Part shown: positions 9,893-18,691 of the stretch, piece after piece
Layout: each line of letters begins with the position of its first letter
How positions within the stretch are numbered: the stretch's first letter is position 1
Assembly (NCBI GenBank): GCA_963835705.1
Contig: CAWIGR010000022.1
Coordinates: forward strand, 124,001-188,000
DNA from: JACVRW01 sp963835705
GTDB lineage: Bacteria; Actinomycetota; Thermoleophilia; Solirubrobacterales; Thermoleophilaceae
DNA: 64,000 nucleotides
Direction of reading: 5' to 3'
Position numbers and translations under genes: made by a program
Notes under the pieces: model-generated
The model's input: the letters and a program-made list of their open reading frames with translations, nothing else
What the model was told of the DNA's origin: nothing
The model's database searches: none

Positions 9893-11132
9893 CCGCGACC
9901 CGCGAGGACCGTGCCGGCGAGCTGCTCGAGCTCGTGCTCGAGCACAACCCGTTCCAGCGCGCTCGCGTGGAGGGCCTCGGGTTGGGATCCCGGCCCGTCC
10001 TGAGCGACCTGCAGCCGCTCGAGAAGCACGACCTGGTGCTCGACCAGCAGCGCAACCCGCCCTTCGGGACCAACCTCACGCACCCGCTCGAGCGCTACAC
10101 CCAGCTGCACCAGACGAGCGGGACGACCGGGCCGCCCCTGAGGGTGCTCGACACGGCCGACGACTGGGCCTGGTGGCGGTCGCTGTTCGCCGACACCCTC
10201 TCCGTGACCGGCGTGAGCCCCGGCGACCGGGTGGCGCTGGCGTTCTCGTTCGGCCCGCACGTGCAGTTCTGGGCCGCGAAGGAGGGGCTCCAGGAGGTCG
10301 GGGCGATGGCGATCCCGCTGGGCGGGATGACCTCCGCCCAGCGCCTGCGGACGATCGCCGAGGTGGAGGCCACCGCGCTCATGTGCACGCCGACCTACGC
10401 GCTGCGGCTGCTCGAGGTGGCGCTCGAGCGAGCGGCTCGAGCACGCGCTCGAGTCGGTGCAGCGGGTGATCTGCACCGGCGAGCCGGGCGCCTCGCTGCC
10501 CGCGGTGCGCCAGCGCGTGGAGGAGGGCTTCGGCGCCCGCTGCTACGACCACGCCGGCCTCACGGAGGCCGGTCCGTTCGGCTACCCCTGCACCGAGGGC
10601 GGCGGGCTGCACGTGTACGACGGCGAGTTCGTGTGCGAGATCCTCGACCCCGGCCTGCGCCCGGTCGAGCCCGGCGAGCGCGGCGAGCTGGTGCTCACTC
10701 CGCTGCGCCGCACCGGGTTCCCCGTGCTGCGCTACCGCACCGGCGACGTGGTGGTGCGGGCGGACGAGCCCTGCCCGGCCGGGCACGAGGACCCGTGGCT
10801 CCCGGGCGGGATCGTCGGCCGGACGGACGACATGGTCGTGATCCGCGGCATGAACGTGTACCCGTCCTCCATCGAGGAGGCGGTGCGCGGCGTCCGGGGC
10901 GCGGGCGAGTTCCGCATCACGTTCTACTCGGAGCGCGGCGGGATGGACGAGATCAAGCTCGAGGTGGAGCTCCCCGGCGGCCCGGAGGCGCGGGAGCTGC
11001 AGGAGCTGATGCGCCAGCAGCTTGGGCTCCGCGTGCGCGTGGTGCCCGTGGCCGCCGGCGTGCTGCCGCGCCAGGACGGGCAAGGCACGGCGCGTGGTCG
11101 ACGAGCGGAGACGCCCGCGTGAACGCCCATGA
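9889..11132 (+). CDS. PaaK-like aryl-CoA ligase (frameshifted)
   Basis: An adenylate-forming ligase of the phenylacetate-CoA ligase family: NPFQRAR near the N-terminus, the P-loop TSGTTG, YDHAGLTEAG for the adenylate site, YRTGD, and a C-terminal NVYPSSIEE hinge. It would activate an aryl acid as an adenylate and then a CoA thioester. Two single-base insertions (near 10432 and 11080) shift the frame; after correction the tail reads DGKARRVVDER, as in the family. Coupled to the transporter genes, it may trap the imported acid. The substrate is unknown; the pca pathway itself does not need it. Confidence 0.78.
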
Positions 11133-11883
11133 CCGTGCGAGCCACCCGCACGCTCGCGCAGACGCCCGGCCGATCCGCGGCGCCAGCGAGCAGGTGGCCG
11201 TGCAGATCCAGCATCACATCCAGCGCGAGGGGCTCGAGCCCGACGACTTCCTGGGCCGCGAGGAGGACCTCGCCGCCGAGTTCGGCGTGAGCCGCCCCAC
11301 CCTGCGGGAGGCGCTCAAGCTGCTCGCCAGCGGCAACCTGATCCGCGCGAACAAGGGCCCCGGCGGCGGGATCTTCGTGGCGCGCACGGCCGAGCAGGGC
11401 ATCAGCCGCAGCCTCAGCGACTCGATCGCGATGATGCTCGAGACCGGCGCCGTCACGCTCGACGAGCTGCTGGACGCCCGCCTCATGCTCGAGGTCCCGC
11501 TCGCCGGCCACGCCGCCCACCGGGCCGACGCCGAGGTCGTGACGCGCCTGCGGGCGGCCGTGGACGCCGAGGCGGCCGCCGACCCGGACGACCTGGAGGC
11601 GCTCGCCGCCACCGACGGCGAGGTGCACCGGACGATCGCGGCGGCCGCGGGCAACGGCATCGCCGAGGCCCTGATCGGGTGGGTGTTCGAGGTGCTCCAG
11701 CCGTCGCTCATGGTCACCCTGCACGGGGCCGTGGTCCACTCGGCGGTCGTGGAGCAGCACGAGGCGCTCGTCGGGGCGATGGAGAAGGGCGACCCGGCGC
11801 GCGCCGAGCGGGCCATGAAGGACCACCTGATGTACCTGCGCGACGTGCTGCGGATGCTCGAGGCGAGGGACGGCGATGGCTGA
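11119..11883 (+). CDS. FadR/GntR-family transcriptional regulator
   Basis: A 254-residue regulator. The N-terminal winged helix-turn-helix carries the GntR pattern (REEDLAAEFGVSRPTLREALKLL, then GPGGGIFV). The C-terminal FCD ligand domain has the acidic and histidine positions typical of metal-binding FadR-type sensors. The GTG at 11119 overlaps the end of the ligase gene. It lies between the uptake/activation genes and the pca genes, so local control by an aromatic acid or CoA ester is a reasonable guess. No operator could be fixed by eye. Confidence 0.88.
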   Translation: MNAHDRASHPHARADARPIRGASEQVAVQIQHHIQREGLEPDDFLGREEDLAAEFGVSRPTLREALKLLASGNLIRANKGPGGGIFVARTAEQGISRSLSDSIAMMLETGAVTLDELLDARLMLEVPLAGHAAHRADAEVVTRLRAAVDAEAAADPDDLEALAATDGEVHRTIAAAAGNGIAEALIGWVFEVLQPSLMVTLHGAVVHSAVVEQHEALVGAMEKGDPARAERAMKDHLMYLRDVLRMLEARDGDG

Positions 11884-12678
11884 GCTGCTTCCGCTCGACG
11901 AGGCCGTGCGCGGGCTGGTGCACGACGGCGACAGCGTGGCGCTCGAGGGCTTCACCCACCTGATCCCGTTCGCGGCGGGCCACGAGATCGTGCGCCAGCG
12001 GCGCCGCGACCTGACGCTGATCCGGATGACGCCCGACCTCGATCTACGACCAGATGATCGGGATGGGCTGCGCGGGCAAGCTCGTGTTCTCGTGGGGCGG
12101 GAACCCCGGCGTGGGCTCTCTGCACCGGCTCCGCGACGCCGTGGAGCGCGGCTGGCCCGCGCCGCTCGAGCTCGAGGAGCACAGCCACGCGGGGATGGCC
12201 AACCGCTACGCGGCCGGCGCCGCCGAACCTGCCCTTCGCGGTCCTGCGCGGCTACGTCGGCACGGACCTGATGGAGCGAAGCGACACGATCGCGCCGATC
12301 ACCTGCCCGTTCACCGGCGAGAAGCTCACCGCCGTGCCGGCCATCCGCCCCGACGTGGGCATCGTGCACGCGCAGCGCGCCGACCGCGAGGGCAACGTGC
12401 AGCTGTGGGGGATCGTCGGCGTGCAGAAGGAGATCGTGCTGGCCTCGGCGCGCTCGCTCGTGACCGTCGAGGAGGTGGTGGACGAGCTCGAGCCGCGGCC
12501 CGGGGCGATCGTGCTGCCCACCTGGTGCGTGACCGCGGTGGCGGAGGCGCCGCACGGGGCGCACCCGTCGTACGCGCACGACTACTACGACCGCGACAAC
12601 GGCTTCTACCAGCGCTGGGACGAGATCAGCCGCGACCGCGACAGCTTCCGGGAGTGGATGGAGGAGAACGTGGGATGA
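11876..12678 (+). CDS. pcaI: CoA-transferase subunit A, 3-oxoadipate type (frameshifted)
   Basis: The alpha subunit of a family I CoA transferase (PcaI/GctA-like), which with subunit B moves CoA from succinyl-CoA to 3-oxoadipate. Visible are GDSVALEGFTHLIPFAAGHE at the N-terminus and SWGGNPGVGS and HSHAGMANRY further on. Two extra bases, near 12040 and 12225, split it into three frames that join cleanly (MTPDLIYDQMIGMG; GAANLPFAVLRGYVG). It overlaps the regulator upstream and shares ATGA with subunit B. Assignment to 3-oxoadipate rests on the surrounding pca genes. Confidence 0.8.
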
Positions 12679-13400
12679 GCGACGTACTCCGCCAGACGAG
12701 GTCATGACCGTGGCGGCGGCGCGCGAGCTGACCGACCGCACCGTCTGCTTCGTCGGGATCGGCCTGCCGAGCACCGCCGCCAACCTGGCCCGCCTCACCC
12801 ACGCCCCGCGCACGGTGCTGGTGTACGAGTCCGGGACGATCGGGTCGAAGCCGCGCCACGCTGCCGCTGTCGATCGGCGACGGCGAGCTGGCCGAGACGG
12901 CCGACGCGGTGGTGCCCGTGCCCGAGATCTTCAACTACTGGCTCCAGGGCGGCAGGATCGACGTGGGCTTCCTGGGCGCGGCGCAGATCGACCGCTACGG
13001 CAACCTCAACAGCACCGTGATCGGCGACTACGACCAGCCGAAGGTGCGCCTGCCGGGCGGCGGCGGCGCTCCCGAGATCGCCGCGATGGTGAAGGAGGTC
13101 ATCGTGATCATCCGGCAGTCGCAGCGCACGTTCGTGGACCGGATCCATTTCCGCTCGTCGGTGCCCGGCAGCGGCGCGATGGTCGTGATCACCGACCTCG
13201 GCGTGCTCCGCCTCGATCCGCGACGAGCGCGAGCTGGTGCTCACGCACGTCCATCCCGGGGTGCCGGTCGAACGGGTGCGGTCGGAGACCGGCTGGGACC
13301 TGCGCGTGGCGGCGACCTCGCCGAGACCGAGCCGCCCGGCGACGAGGAGCTGCGCGTCCTGCGCGGCTCCGCAGCGCGCTCGAGGAGGCGACCGGCCTGA
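12675..13400 (+). CDS. pcaJ: CoA-transferase subunit B, 3-oxoadipate type (frameshifted)
   Basis: The beta subunit, with the CoA-transferase glutamate motif in YESGTIGSKP and conserved FNYWLQGGRIDVGFLGAAQIDRYGN and THVHPG segments. Four frame changes are needed: a missing base near 12700, an extra base near 12858, an extra base near 13217 and a missing base near 13312. The predicted frame positions at each step agree with the start and with the TGA at 13398-13400, which overlaps the thiolase ATG. It has the most frame changes of any gene here, yet conservation is continuous. Confidence 0.75.
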
Positions 13401-14596
13401 TGGCACGACGAGACCTACATCGTCGACGCCGTGCGCACGCCGACCGGGCGCTACGGCGGCGCGCTCGCGGGCGTGCGCCCGGACGACCTCGCCGCCCGTG
13501 TGGTCGAGAGCGCTGGTCGAGCGCAGCCCCGGCCTCGACCCCGAGCGGATCGACGACGTGTTCTTCGGCAACGCCAACGGCGCGGGCGAGGAGAACCGCG
13601 ACGTGGCGCGGATGGCGGCGCTGCTCGCCGAGCCTCCCCACCAGCGTGCCGGGCGTGACGGTCAACCGCCTGTGCGGGTCGGGCATGGAGGCGACGGTGG
13701 AGGCCAACCGCGCGATCGCGGTCGGAGACGCGTCGATCTGCATCTCCGGCGGGGTGGAGTCGATGAGCCGCGCGCCGTGGGTCGTGATGAAGCCCGAGAC
13801 GGGCTACGCGCGCTCCGACCAGGCGCTCGTGTCGACCACGCTCGGCTGGCGGCTCGTGAACCCGCAGATGCCCGACGGGTGGACGGTCTCGCTCGGCGAG
13901 GGGGCCGAGATCCTTGCCGACCGCTACGAGGTCTCGCGCGAGGCCCAGGACGAGTACGCGCTGCGCAGCCACCAGCGGGCCGCCGCGGCCTGGGACAGCG
14001 GCGCCTACCGGGACGAGACCGTGGCGGTGCCGGACGTGGAGCTCGAGCGGGACGAGCCGATCCGGCCCGACAGCTCGCTCGAGAAGCTGGCGAAGCTGCG
14101 CCCGGCCTTCCGCCCGGACGGCACGGTCACGGCGGGCAACTCCTCGCCGCTGAACGACGGCGCCGCCGCGCTGCTGCTCGCCGACGAGGCCGGCGTGGAG
14201 GCCACCGGGCGCGAGCCGCTCGCCCGGGTCGTCTCGCGCGGGCTGCACGCCGTCGACCCGCCCGTGTACGGCATCGCTCCGGTGGAGGCGGCGAACCGCG
14301 CGCTCGAGCGGGCCGGGATCGGCTGGGGCGACCTCGCGCTCGTGGAGCTGAACGAGGCCTTCGCGGCCCAGGTGCTCGCCTGCCTGTCCCAGTGGCCCGA
14401 GCTCGACCCCGAGATCCTGAACGTGAACGGCGGCGCGGTGGCGCTCGGTCACCCGATCGGCTGCTCCGGAGCCCGCATCCTGACCACGCTCGTGTCGGAG
14501 CTCCGGCGGCGCGGCGGCGGCTACGGGCTCGCGGCGCTGTGCATCGGCGTGGGCCAGGGAATAGCGATGGTGGTGGAGGCGAATGGAGCGAAGTGA
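13400..14596 (+). CDS. pcaF: 3-oxoadipyl-CoA thiolase (frameshifted near the start)
   Basis: Cleaves 3-oxoadipyl-CoA to succinyl-CoA and acetyl-CoA, the last step of the pathway. It has the thiolase nucleophile motif VNRLCGSG, the histidine motif NEAFAAQ, and the C-terminal GHPIGCSGAR and CIGVGQG cysteine region. Three extra bases near 13406, 13513 and 13635 disturb the first 80 codons; beyond that the frame is clean to 14596. The start overlaps the pcaJ stop (TGATG), and the end overlaps the pcaH start by 14 bases. Confidence 0.87.
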   Translation: MARRDLHRRRRAHADRALRRRARGRAPGRPRRPCGRERWSSAAPASTPSGSTTCSSATPTARARRTATWRGWRRCSPSLPTSVPGVTVNRLCGSGMEATVEANRAIAVGDASICISGGVESMSRAPWVVMKPETGYARSDQALVSTTLGWRLVNPQMPDGWTVSLGEGAEILADRYEVSREAQDEYALRSHQRAAAAWDSGAYRDETVAVPDVELERDEPIRPDSSLEKLAKLRPAFRPDGTVTAGNSSPLNDGAAALLLADEAGVEATGREPLARVVSRGLHAVDPPVYGIAPVEAANRALERAGIGWGDLALVELNEAFAAQVLACLSQWPELDPEILNVNGGAVALGHPIGCSGARILTTLVSELRRRGGGYGLAALCIGVGQGIAMVVEANGAK

Positions 14597-15304
14597 CCAG
14601 CTGACGAATGCCGTGGCGGCCTACCGGCGCGAGAGCGCCGACCCGCCCTACCTGCACCCGGACTACGTGGCCACGCGGACCCGGGCGCCGAAGCGGCCGC
14701 TCGTGCCGCTTCCGCAGACGCTGTCCGAGGTCACGGGCCCCGTGTACGGGCACGAGCGCGTCGGCGAGCTCGACCACGACCTCACCCGCCAGCACGAGGG
14801 CGAGCCGCTCGGCGAGCGGATGATCCTGCACGGGCGGGTGCTCGACGGCGACGGTCGCCCGGTTCGCGAACACCCTGATCGAGATCTGGCAGGCCAACGC
14901 GGCGGGGCGCTACAAGCACGACGTGGACCGCCACCCCGCCCCGCTCGACCCGAGCTTCTCGGGCGCCGGCCGCTGCGTGACCGACGACGAGGGCCGCTAC
15001 ACCTTCGTCACGATCAAGCCCGGCGCCTATCCGTGGAGGAACCACCCGAACGCGTGGCGCGCCGCCCACATCCACTTCTCGCTGTTCGGCCGGGCGTTCG
15101 CCACCCGCCTCGTCACCCAGATGTACTTCCCCGGCGATCCGCTCTTCTTCCAGGACCCGATCTTCCACTCGGTGCGCGACCCGCGAGCACCGGGAGCGGA
15201 TGATCGCCCGCTTCGACCTCGACCGGACGGAGCCGGAGTGGGCGCTCGCGTACGAGTTCGACGTCGTGCTGCGGGGCCGCGAGGCGACCCCGATGGAGCA
15301 CTGA
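14583..15304 (+). CDS. pcaH: Protocatechuate 3,4-dioxygenase beta subunit (frameshifted)
   Basis: The catalytic Fe(III) subunit that opens the protocatechuate ring between the hydroxyl groups. Metal ligands are visible: a tyrosine in GRYKHD, the tyrosine in GAYPW, and the two histidines of AHIHFS, with the conserved arginine two residues before. Two extra bases, near 14864 and 15187, shift the frame. The corrected protein of about 240 residues ends GREATPMEH, as family members do. It precedes the alpha subunit by one base. Confidence 0.88.
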
Positions 15305-15305
15305 G

Positions 15306-15867
15306 ATGACGCTCCCCACGCCCTCGCAGACGGTCGGGCCGTTCTTCCACATCGGCCTGCCGGATGACGGCGGGCGCGCAGCTCGTGCCGCCCGACGACC
15401 CCCACGCGATCCAGGTGACCGGCACGGTCTTCGACGGCGAGGGCAACCCGGTGGAGGACGCCCTGATCGAGCTCTGGCAGGCCAACCGGCACGGGCGCTA
15501 CGACCACCCGGAGGACGCGCGCGAGGAGGTCCCGCTCGAGCCGGGCTTCCGCGGCTTCGGGCGCGCCGGCACGGACGCCTCGGGCGGCTACGGCTTCGTG
15601 ACGGTCAAGCCGGGCCCGGTGCCGCACCCGGACGGCGGGATGCAGGCGCCGCACATCGACGTGTCCGTGTTCGCGCGCGGCCTCTTGAAGCGCCTGGTCA
15701 CCCGGATCTACTTCCCGGACGAGCCCGAGCGCAACGAGTCGGACCCCGTGCTCTCCTCGGTCGAGCCCGAGCGGCGCTCGGCGCTCGTGGCGCGGGACGA
15801 GGGCGGCGTGCTCCGCTTCGACATCCACATGCAGGGCGACGGCGAGACCCCCTTCTTTGACCTCTAG
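15306..15867 (+). CDS. pcaG: Protocatechuate 3,4-dioxygenase alpha subunit (frameshifted)
   Basis: The non-iron partner of pcaH. It starts with the family motif PSQTVGPFFHIGL and continues with GNPVEDALIELWQAN, RGFGR, APHIDVSVFARGL and RIYFPDE. One extra G near 15363 separates the first 20 codons from the rest. The corrected length, about 186 residues, suits the family. The last codons overlap the pcaB start by 11 bases, indicating translational coupling. Confidence 0.87.
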
Positions 15868-17194
15868 CGACCTGTTCGGCACGCTCTTCCTGCCCGGCTC
15901 CGTGCGCGCGGCGGTGGCGGACCGCGCCTGGATCGCCGCCATGCTCGAGTTCGAGGCGGCGCTCGCGGCGGCGGAGGCGCGGGCCGGCGTCATCCCGGCC
16001 GAGGCGGCCGCGGCGATCGCCGCGGCGTGCGACGCGGAGGGCTTCGACCCTCAGGCGCTCGGGCGCGAGGCGCGCGACGCCGGCAACCCCGCCGTGCCGC
16101 TCGTGCGCGCGCTCACCGAGGCCGTGGAGGGCGACGCCGCCCGCTACGTGCACTGGGGGGCCACGAGCCAGGACGTGATGGACACGGCCGCCATGCTGGT
16201 GGCCCGCCGCGCCCTCGCGGTCGTGGGCGAGGAGCTCCGCGCGGGTGGCCGCGGCATGCGCGGCGCTGGCGGACGAGCACCGCGGCACGGCGATGCCCGG
16301 CCGCACGCTGCTCCAGCAGGCGCTCCCCACCACGTTCGGCCTGAAGGCCGCCGGCTGGCTGTGCGCGGCTCGACGACGCGCGCCGGCGGCTCGACGCGGT
16401 GCCGCTCGCCGTGGAGCTGGGCGGGGCCGCGGGCACGCTCGCCTCCCTCGCGCCCGAGGGCATCCGCGTGCTGGGACACCTGGCCGAGGAGCTCGGGCTC
16501 GACGAGCCGGTGGTGCCGTGGCACACGTCGCGGGCGCGCCTGGCGGAGCTCGGCGCCGCGCTGGCGCTCGCGGCCGGCGCGCTCGAGAAGATCGCCCAGG
16601 ACCTCGACGCTGCTCGCCCAGACCGAGGTGGGCGAGGTGGCGGAGCCGGCCGGCCACGGCCGCGGCGGCTCGTCGACCCTGCCGCACAAGCGCAACCCGG
16701 TGGGGTCGGTGCTCGCCGTCGCGTGCGCCCGGCGTGTGCGCGGCGAGGCGTCCATCCTGCTGGGCGCCATGGCCCAGGAGCACGAGCGCGCCGCCGGCGC
16801 CTGGCAGGCCGAATGGGAGGCCCTCAGCGGCGCCCTGGCCTACACCGGCGGCGCGGCGGCGGCGCTCCGCGAGGCGCTCGAGGGCCTCGAGGTCCGGCCC
16901 GCGCGGATGCGGGAGAACCTCGACCTGACCGGCGGGCTCGTGCTCGCCGAGTCGGTGAGCATGGCCCTCGGCGAGCGCGTGGGGCGCTCCGAGGCCCACC
17001 GGCTGGTGGAGGCGGCCTCCCGCCGCGCGGTCGAGGCCGGCCGGCCGTTTCGCGAGGAGCTGCTCGGCGACGACGCGATCCGCGCGGAGCTGTCGGCCGA
17101 GGAGATCGAGCGGGCGCTCGACCCGGACGGATACGCCGGCGAGGCCGGCGCGCTCGTCGAGCGTGCCCTGGCGCGGTACCGGGAGCAGCCGTGA
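15857..17194 (+). CDS. pcaB: 3-carboxy-cis,cis-muconate cycloisomerase (frameshifted)
   Basis: A fumarase/aspartase-superfamily enzyme that cyclises carboxymuconate to 4-carboxymuconolactone. The superfamily signature GGSSTLPHKRNPV is intact, along with HWGATSQDVMDTA and AQTEVGEVAE. Three extra bases (near 16243, 16369 and 16609) break the central part. Each junction restores family sequence. It overlaps pcaG upstream and pcaC downstream (GTGA). Confidence 0.87.
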   Translation: MTSSDLFGTLFLPGSVRAAVADRAWIAAMLEFEAALAAAEARAGVIPAEAAAAIAAACDAEGFDPQALGREARDAGNPAVPLVRALTEAVEGDAARYVHWGATSQDVMDTAAMLVARRALAVVGEELRAGGRGMRGAGGRAPRHGDARPHAAPAGAPHHVRPEGRRLAVRGSTTRAGGSTRCRSPWSWAGPRARSPPSRPRASACWDTWPRSSGSTSRWCRGTRRGRAWRSSAPRWRSRPARSRRSPRTSTLLAQTEVGEVAEPAGHGRGGSSTLPHKRNPVGSVLAVACARRVRGEASILLGAMAQEHERAAGAWQAEWEALSGALAYTGGAAAALREALEGLEVRPARMRENLDLTGGLVLAESVSMALGERVGRSEAHRLVEAASRRAVEAGRPFREELLGDDAIRAELSAEEIERALDPDGYAGEAGALVERALARYREQP

Positions 17195-17565
17195 GCGACC
17201 GGCGCGAGCGCGGGATGGAGAACCGCCGCGAGGTGCTCGGCGACGAGCACGTGGACAGGGCCGTGGCGCGCGCGTCGGACTTCACCGCCGACTTCCAGGA
17301 CCTGATCACCCGCTACGCGTGGGGCGAGATCTGGGACCGCCCGGGCCTCGACCGCCGCATGCGCAGCGCGATCACGCTCACGGCGCTCGTGGCCGGCGGC
17401 CAGCACGAGGAGCTGGCGCTCCACCTGCGGGCCGCGCTCCGCAACGGCCTCACCCGCGACGAGATCAAGGAAGTGCTGCTGCAGAGCGCGATCTACTGCG
17501 GAGTCCCGGCCGCGAACGCCGCCTTCGCGGTGGCCCAGCGCGTGCTGGAGGAGGAATCCGGGTAG
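17191..17565 (+). CDS. pcaC: 4-carboxymuconolactone decarboxylase
   Basis: A 124-residue protein of the CMD/AhpD-like family: MENRREVLGDEHVDRA, TADFQDLITRYAWGEIW and EVLLQSAIYCGVPAAN match PcaC. It decarboxylates the product of PcaB to the 3-oxoadipate enol-lactone. The GTG at 17191 is preferred because it overlaps the pcaB stop and gives the usual RRERGMENRR start. It is intact. No enol-lactone hydrolase (pcaD or the pcaL fusion) follows. Confidence 0.9.
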   Translation: MSDRRERGMENRREVLGDEHVDRAVARASDFTADFQDLITRYAWGEIWDRPGLDRRMRSAITLTALVAGGQHEELALHLRAALRNGLTRDEIKEVLLQSAIYCGVPAANAAFAVAQRVLEEESG

Positions 17566-17569
17566 CCCA

Positions 17570-18691
17570 ATGGACGTGCCGCGCGACAAGCCGCCGTTCC
17601 GAGCCGATCACGTGGGCAGCCTGCTGCGCCCGCGGGCGCTGCTCGACGCCCGCGAGGAGTTCGCCGCCGGCCGCATCCCCGCCGAGGAGCTGCGCGCGAT
17701 CGAGGACGACGCGATCCGCGAGGTGGTGCGGATGCAGAAGGAGGTCGGCCTCCAGTCCGCCACCGACGGCGAGTTCCGCCGGGCCTCGTGGCACATGGAC
17801 TTCATCTACGCGATCGACGGGATCTCGAAGGCCGAGGACGACCTGAAGGTCCAGTTCCACAACCAGGAGGGGACGATCGAGTTCACCCCGGCGGCGCTCC
17901 GGATCGACGGCAAGCTCGGGATCGGCGAGACGATCTTCGGCGATCACTTCGAGTTTCTGCGCGACACCGTCGACGGCGCCACGCCGAAGCTCACGATCCC
18001 CTCCCCCAGCATGGTCCACTACCGCGGCGGGGCGGCGGCGATCGATCCGGCCGTGTACCCCGACCAGGACCGGTTCTGGGCCGACCTGACCGCCGCGTAC
18101 GGCGAGCAGGTCGGCCGGCTGGCCGCGCTCGGCTGCACCTACCTCCAGTTCGACGACACCAGCCTGGCCTACCTGAACGACCCCAGGCAGCGCCAGATGA
18201 TGTCGGAGCGCGGCGAGGACGCCGGGCACCTGCACGAGAGCTACATCCGCCACATCAACGAGGCGCTGGCGGACCGCCCCGACGGGCTGACCGTCACGAC
18301 CCATATGTGCCGCGGGAACTTCCGCTCCTCGTGGGTGGCCGAGGGCGGCTACGACTTCGTGGCCGAGGCGCTGTTCGGCGAGCTCGCAGTGGACGGCTTC
18401 TTCCTCGAGTACGACGACCCGCGCTCGGGCGGCTTCGAGCCGCTCCGGTTCGTGCCGAAGGGGAAGATGGTGGTGCTCGGCCTCGTGACCACCAAGCGCG
18501 GCGAGCTCGAGTCGAAGGACGAGCTGAAGCGCCGCATCGAGGAGGCCTCCCGCTTCGTGGACGTGGACCAGCTCTGCCTGTCGCCCCAGTGCGGCTTCTC
18601 CTCGACGGTCGAGGGCAACGTGCTCGGGTACGAGCAGGAAGTCGAAAAGCTCCGCCTGATCGTGGAGACGGCACAGGAGGTCTGGGAATGA
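17570..18691 (+). CDS. Short MetE-like methyltransferase (YxjG/YxjH type)
   Basis: A 373-residue protein equivalent to the C-terminal catalytic half of cobalamin-independent methionine synthase. Zinc ligands are visible as HMC near residue 244, a glutamate in FFLEYD, and a cysteine in LSPQCGFSS. Full MetE is about 750 residues, so this is the short type found in many bacteria, which is thought to methylate homocysteine or a related thiol. It lies 4 bases after pcaC and overlaps the aldehyde dehydrogenase, so it belongs to the aromatic operon. A role in removing methyl groups delivered by LigM is an inference. Confidence 0.85.
   Translation: MDVPRDKPPFRADHVGSLLRPRALLDAREEFAAGRIPAEELRAIEDDAIREVVRMQKEVGLQSATDGEFRRASWHMDFIYAIDGISKAEDDLKVQFHNQEGTIEFTPAALRIDGKLGIGETIFGDHFEFLRDTVDGATPKLTIPSPSMVHYRGGAAAIDPAVYPDQDRFWADLTAAYGEQVGRLAALGCTYLQFDDTSLAYLNDPRQRQMMSERGEDAGHLHESYIRHINEALADRPDGLTVTTHMCRGNFRSSWVAEGGYDFVAEALFGELAVDGFFLEYDDPRSGGFEPLRFVPKGKMVVLGLVTTKRGELESKDELKRRIEEASRFVDVDQLCLSPQCGFSSTVEGNVLGYEQEVEKLRLIVETAQEVWE

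Noticed and set aside
11876..13400. Programmed ribosomal frameshifting in the CoA-transferase genes
   Set aside because: Frame changes are too many, lack a shared slippery site or downstream structure, and also occur in unrelated genes nearby.
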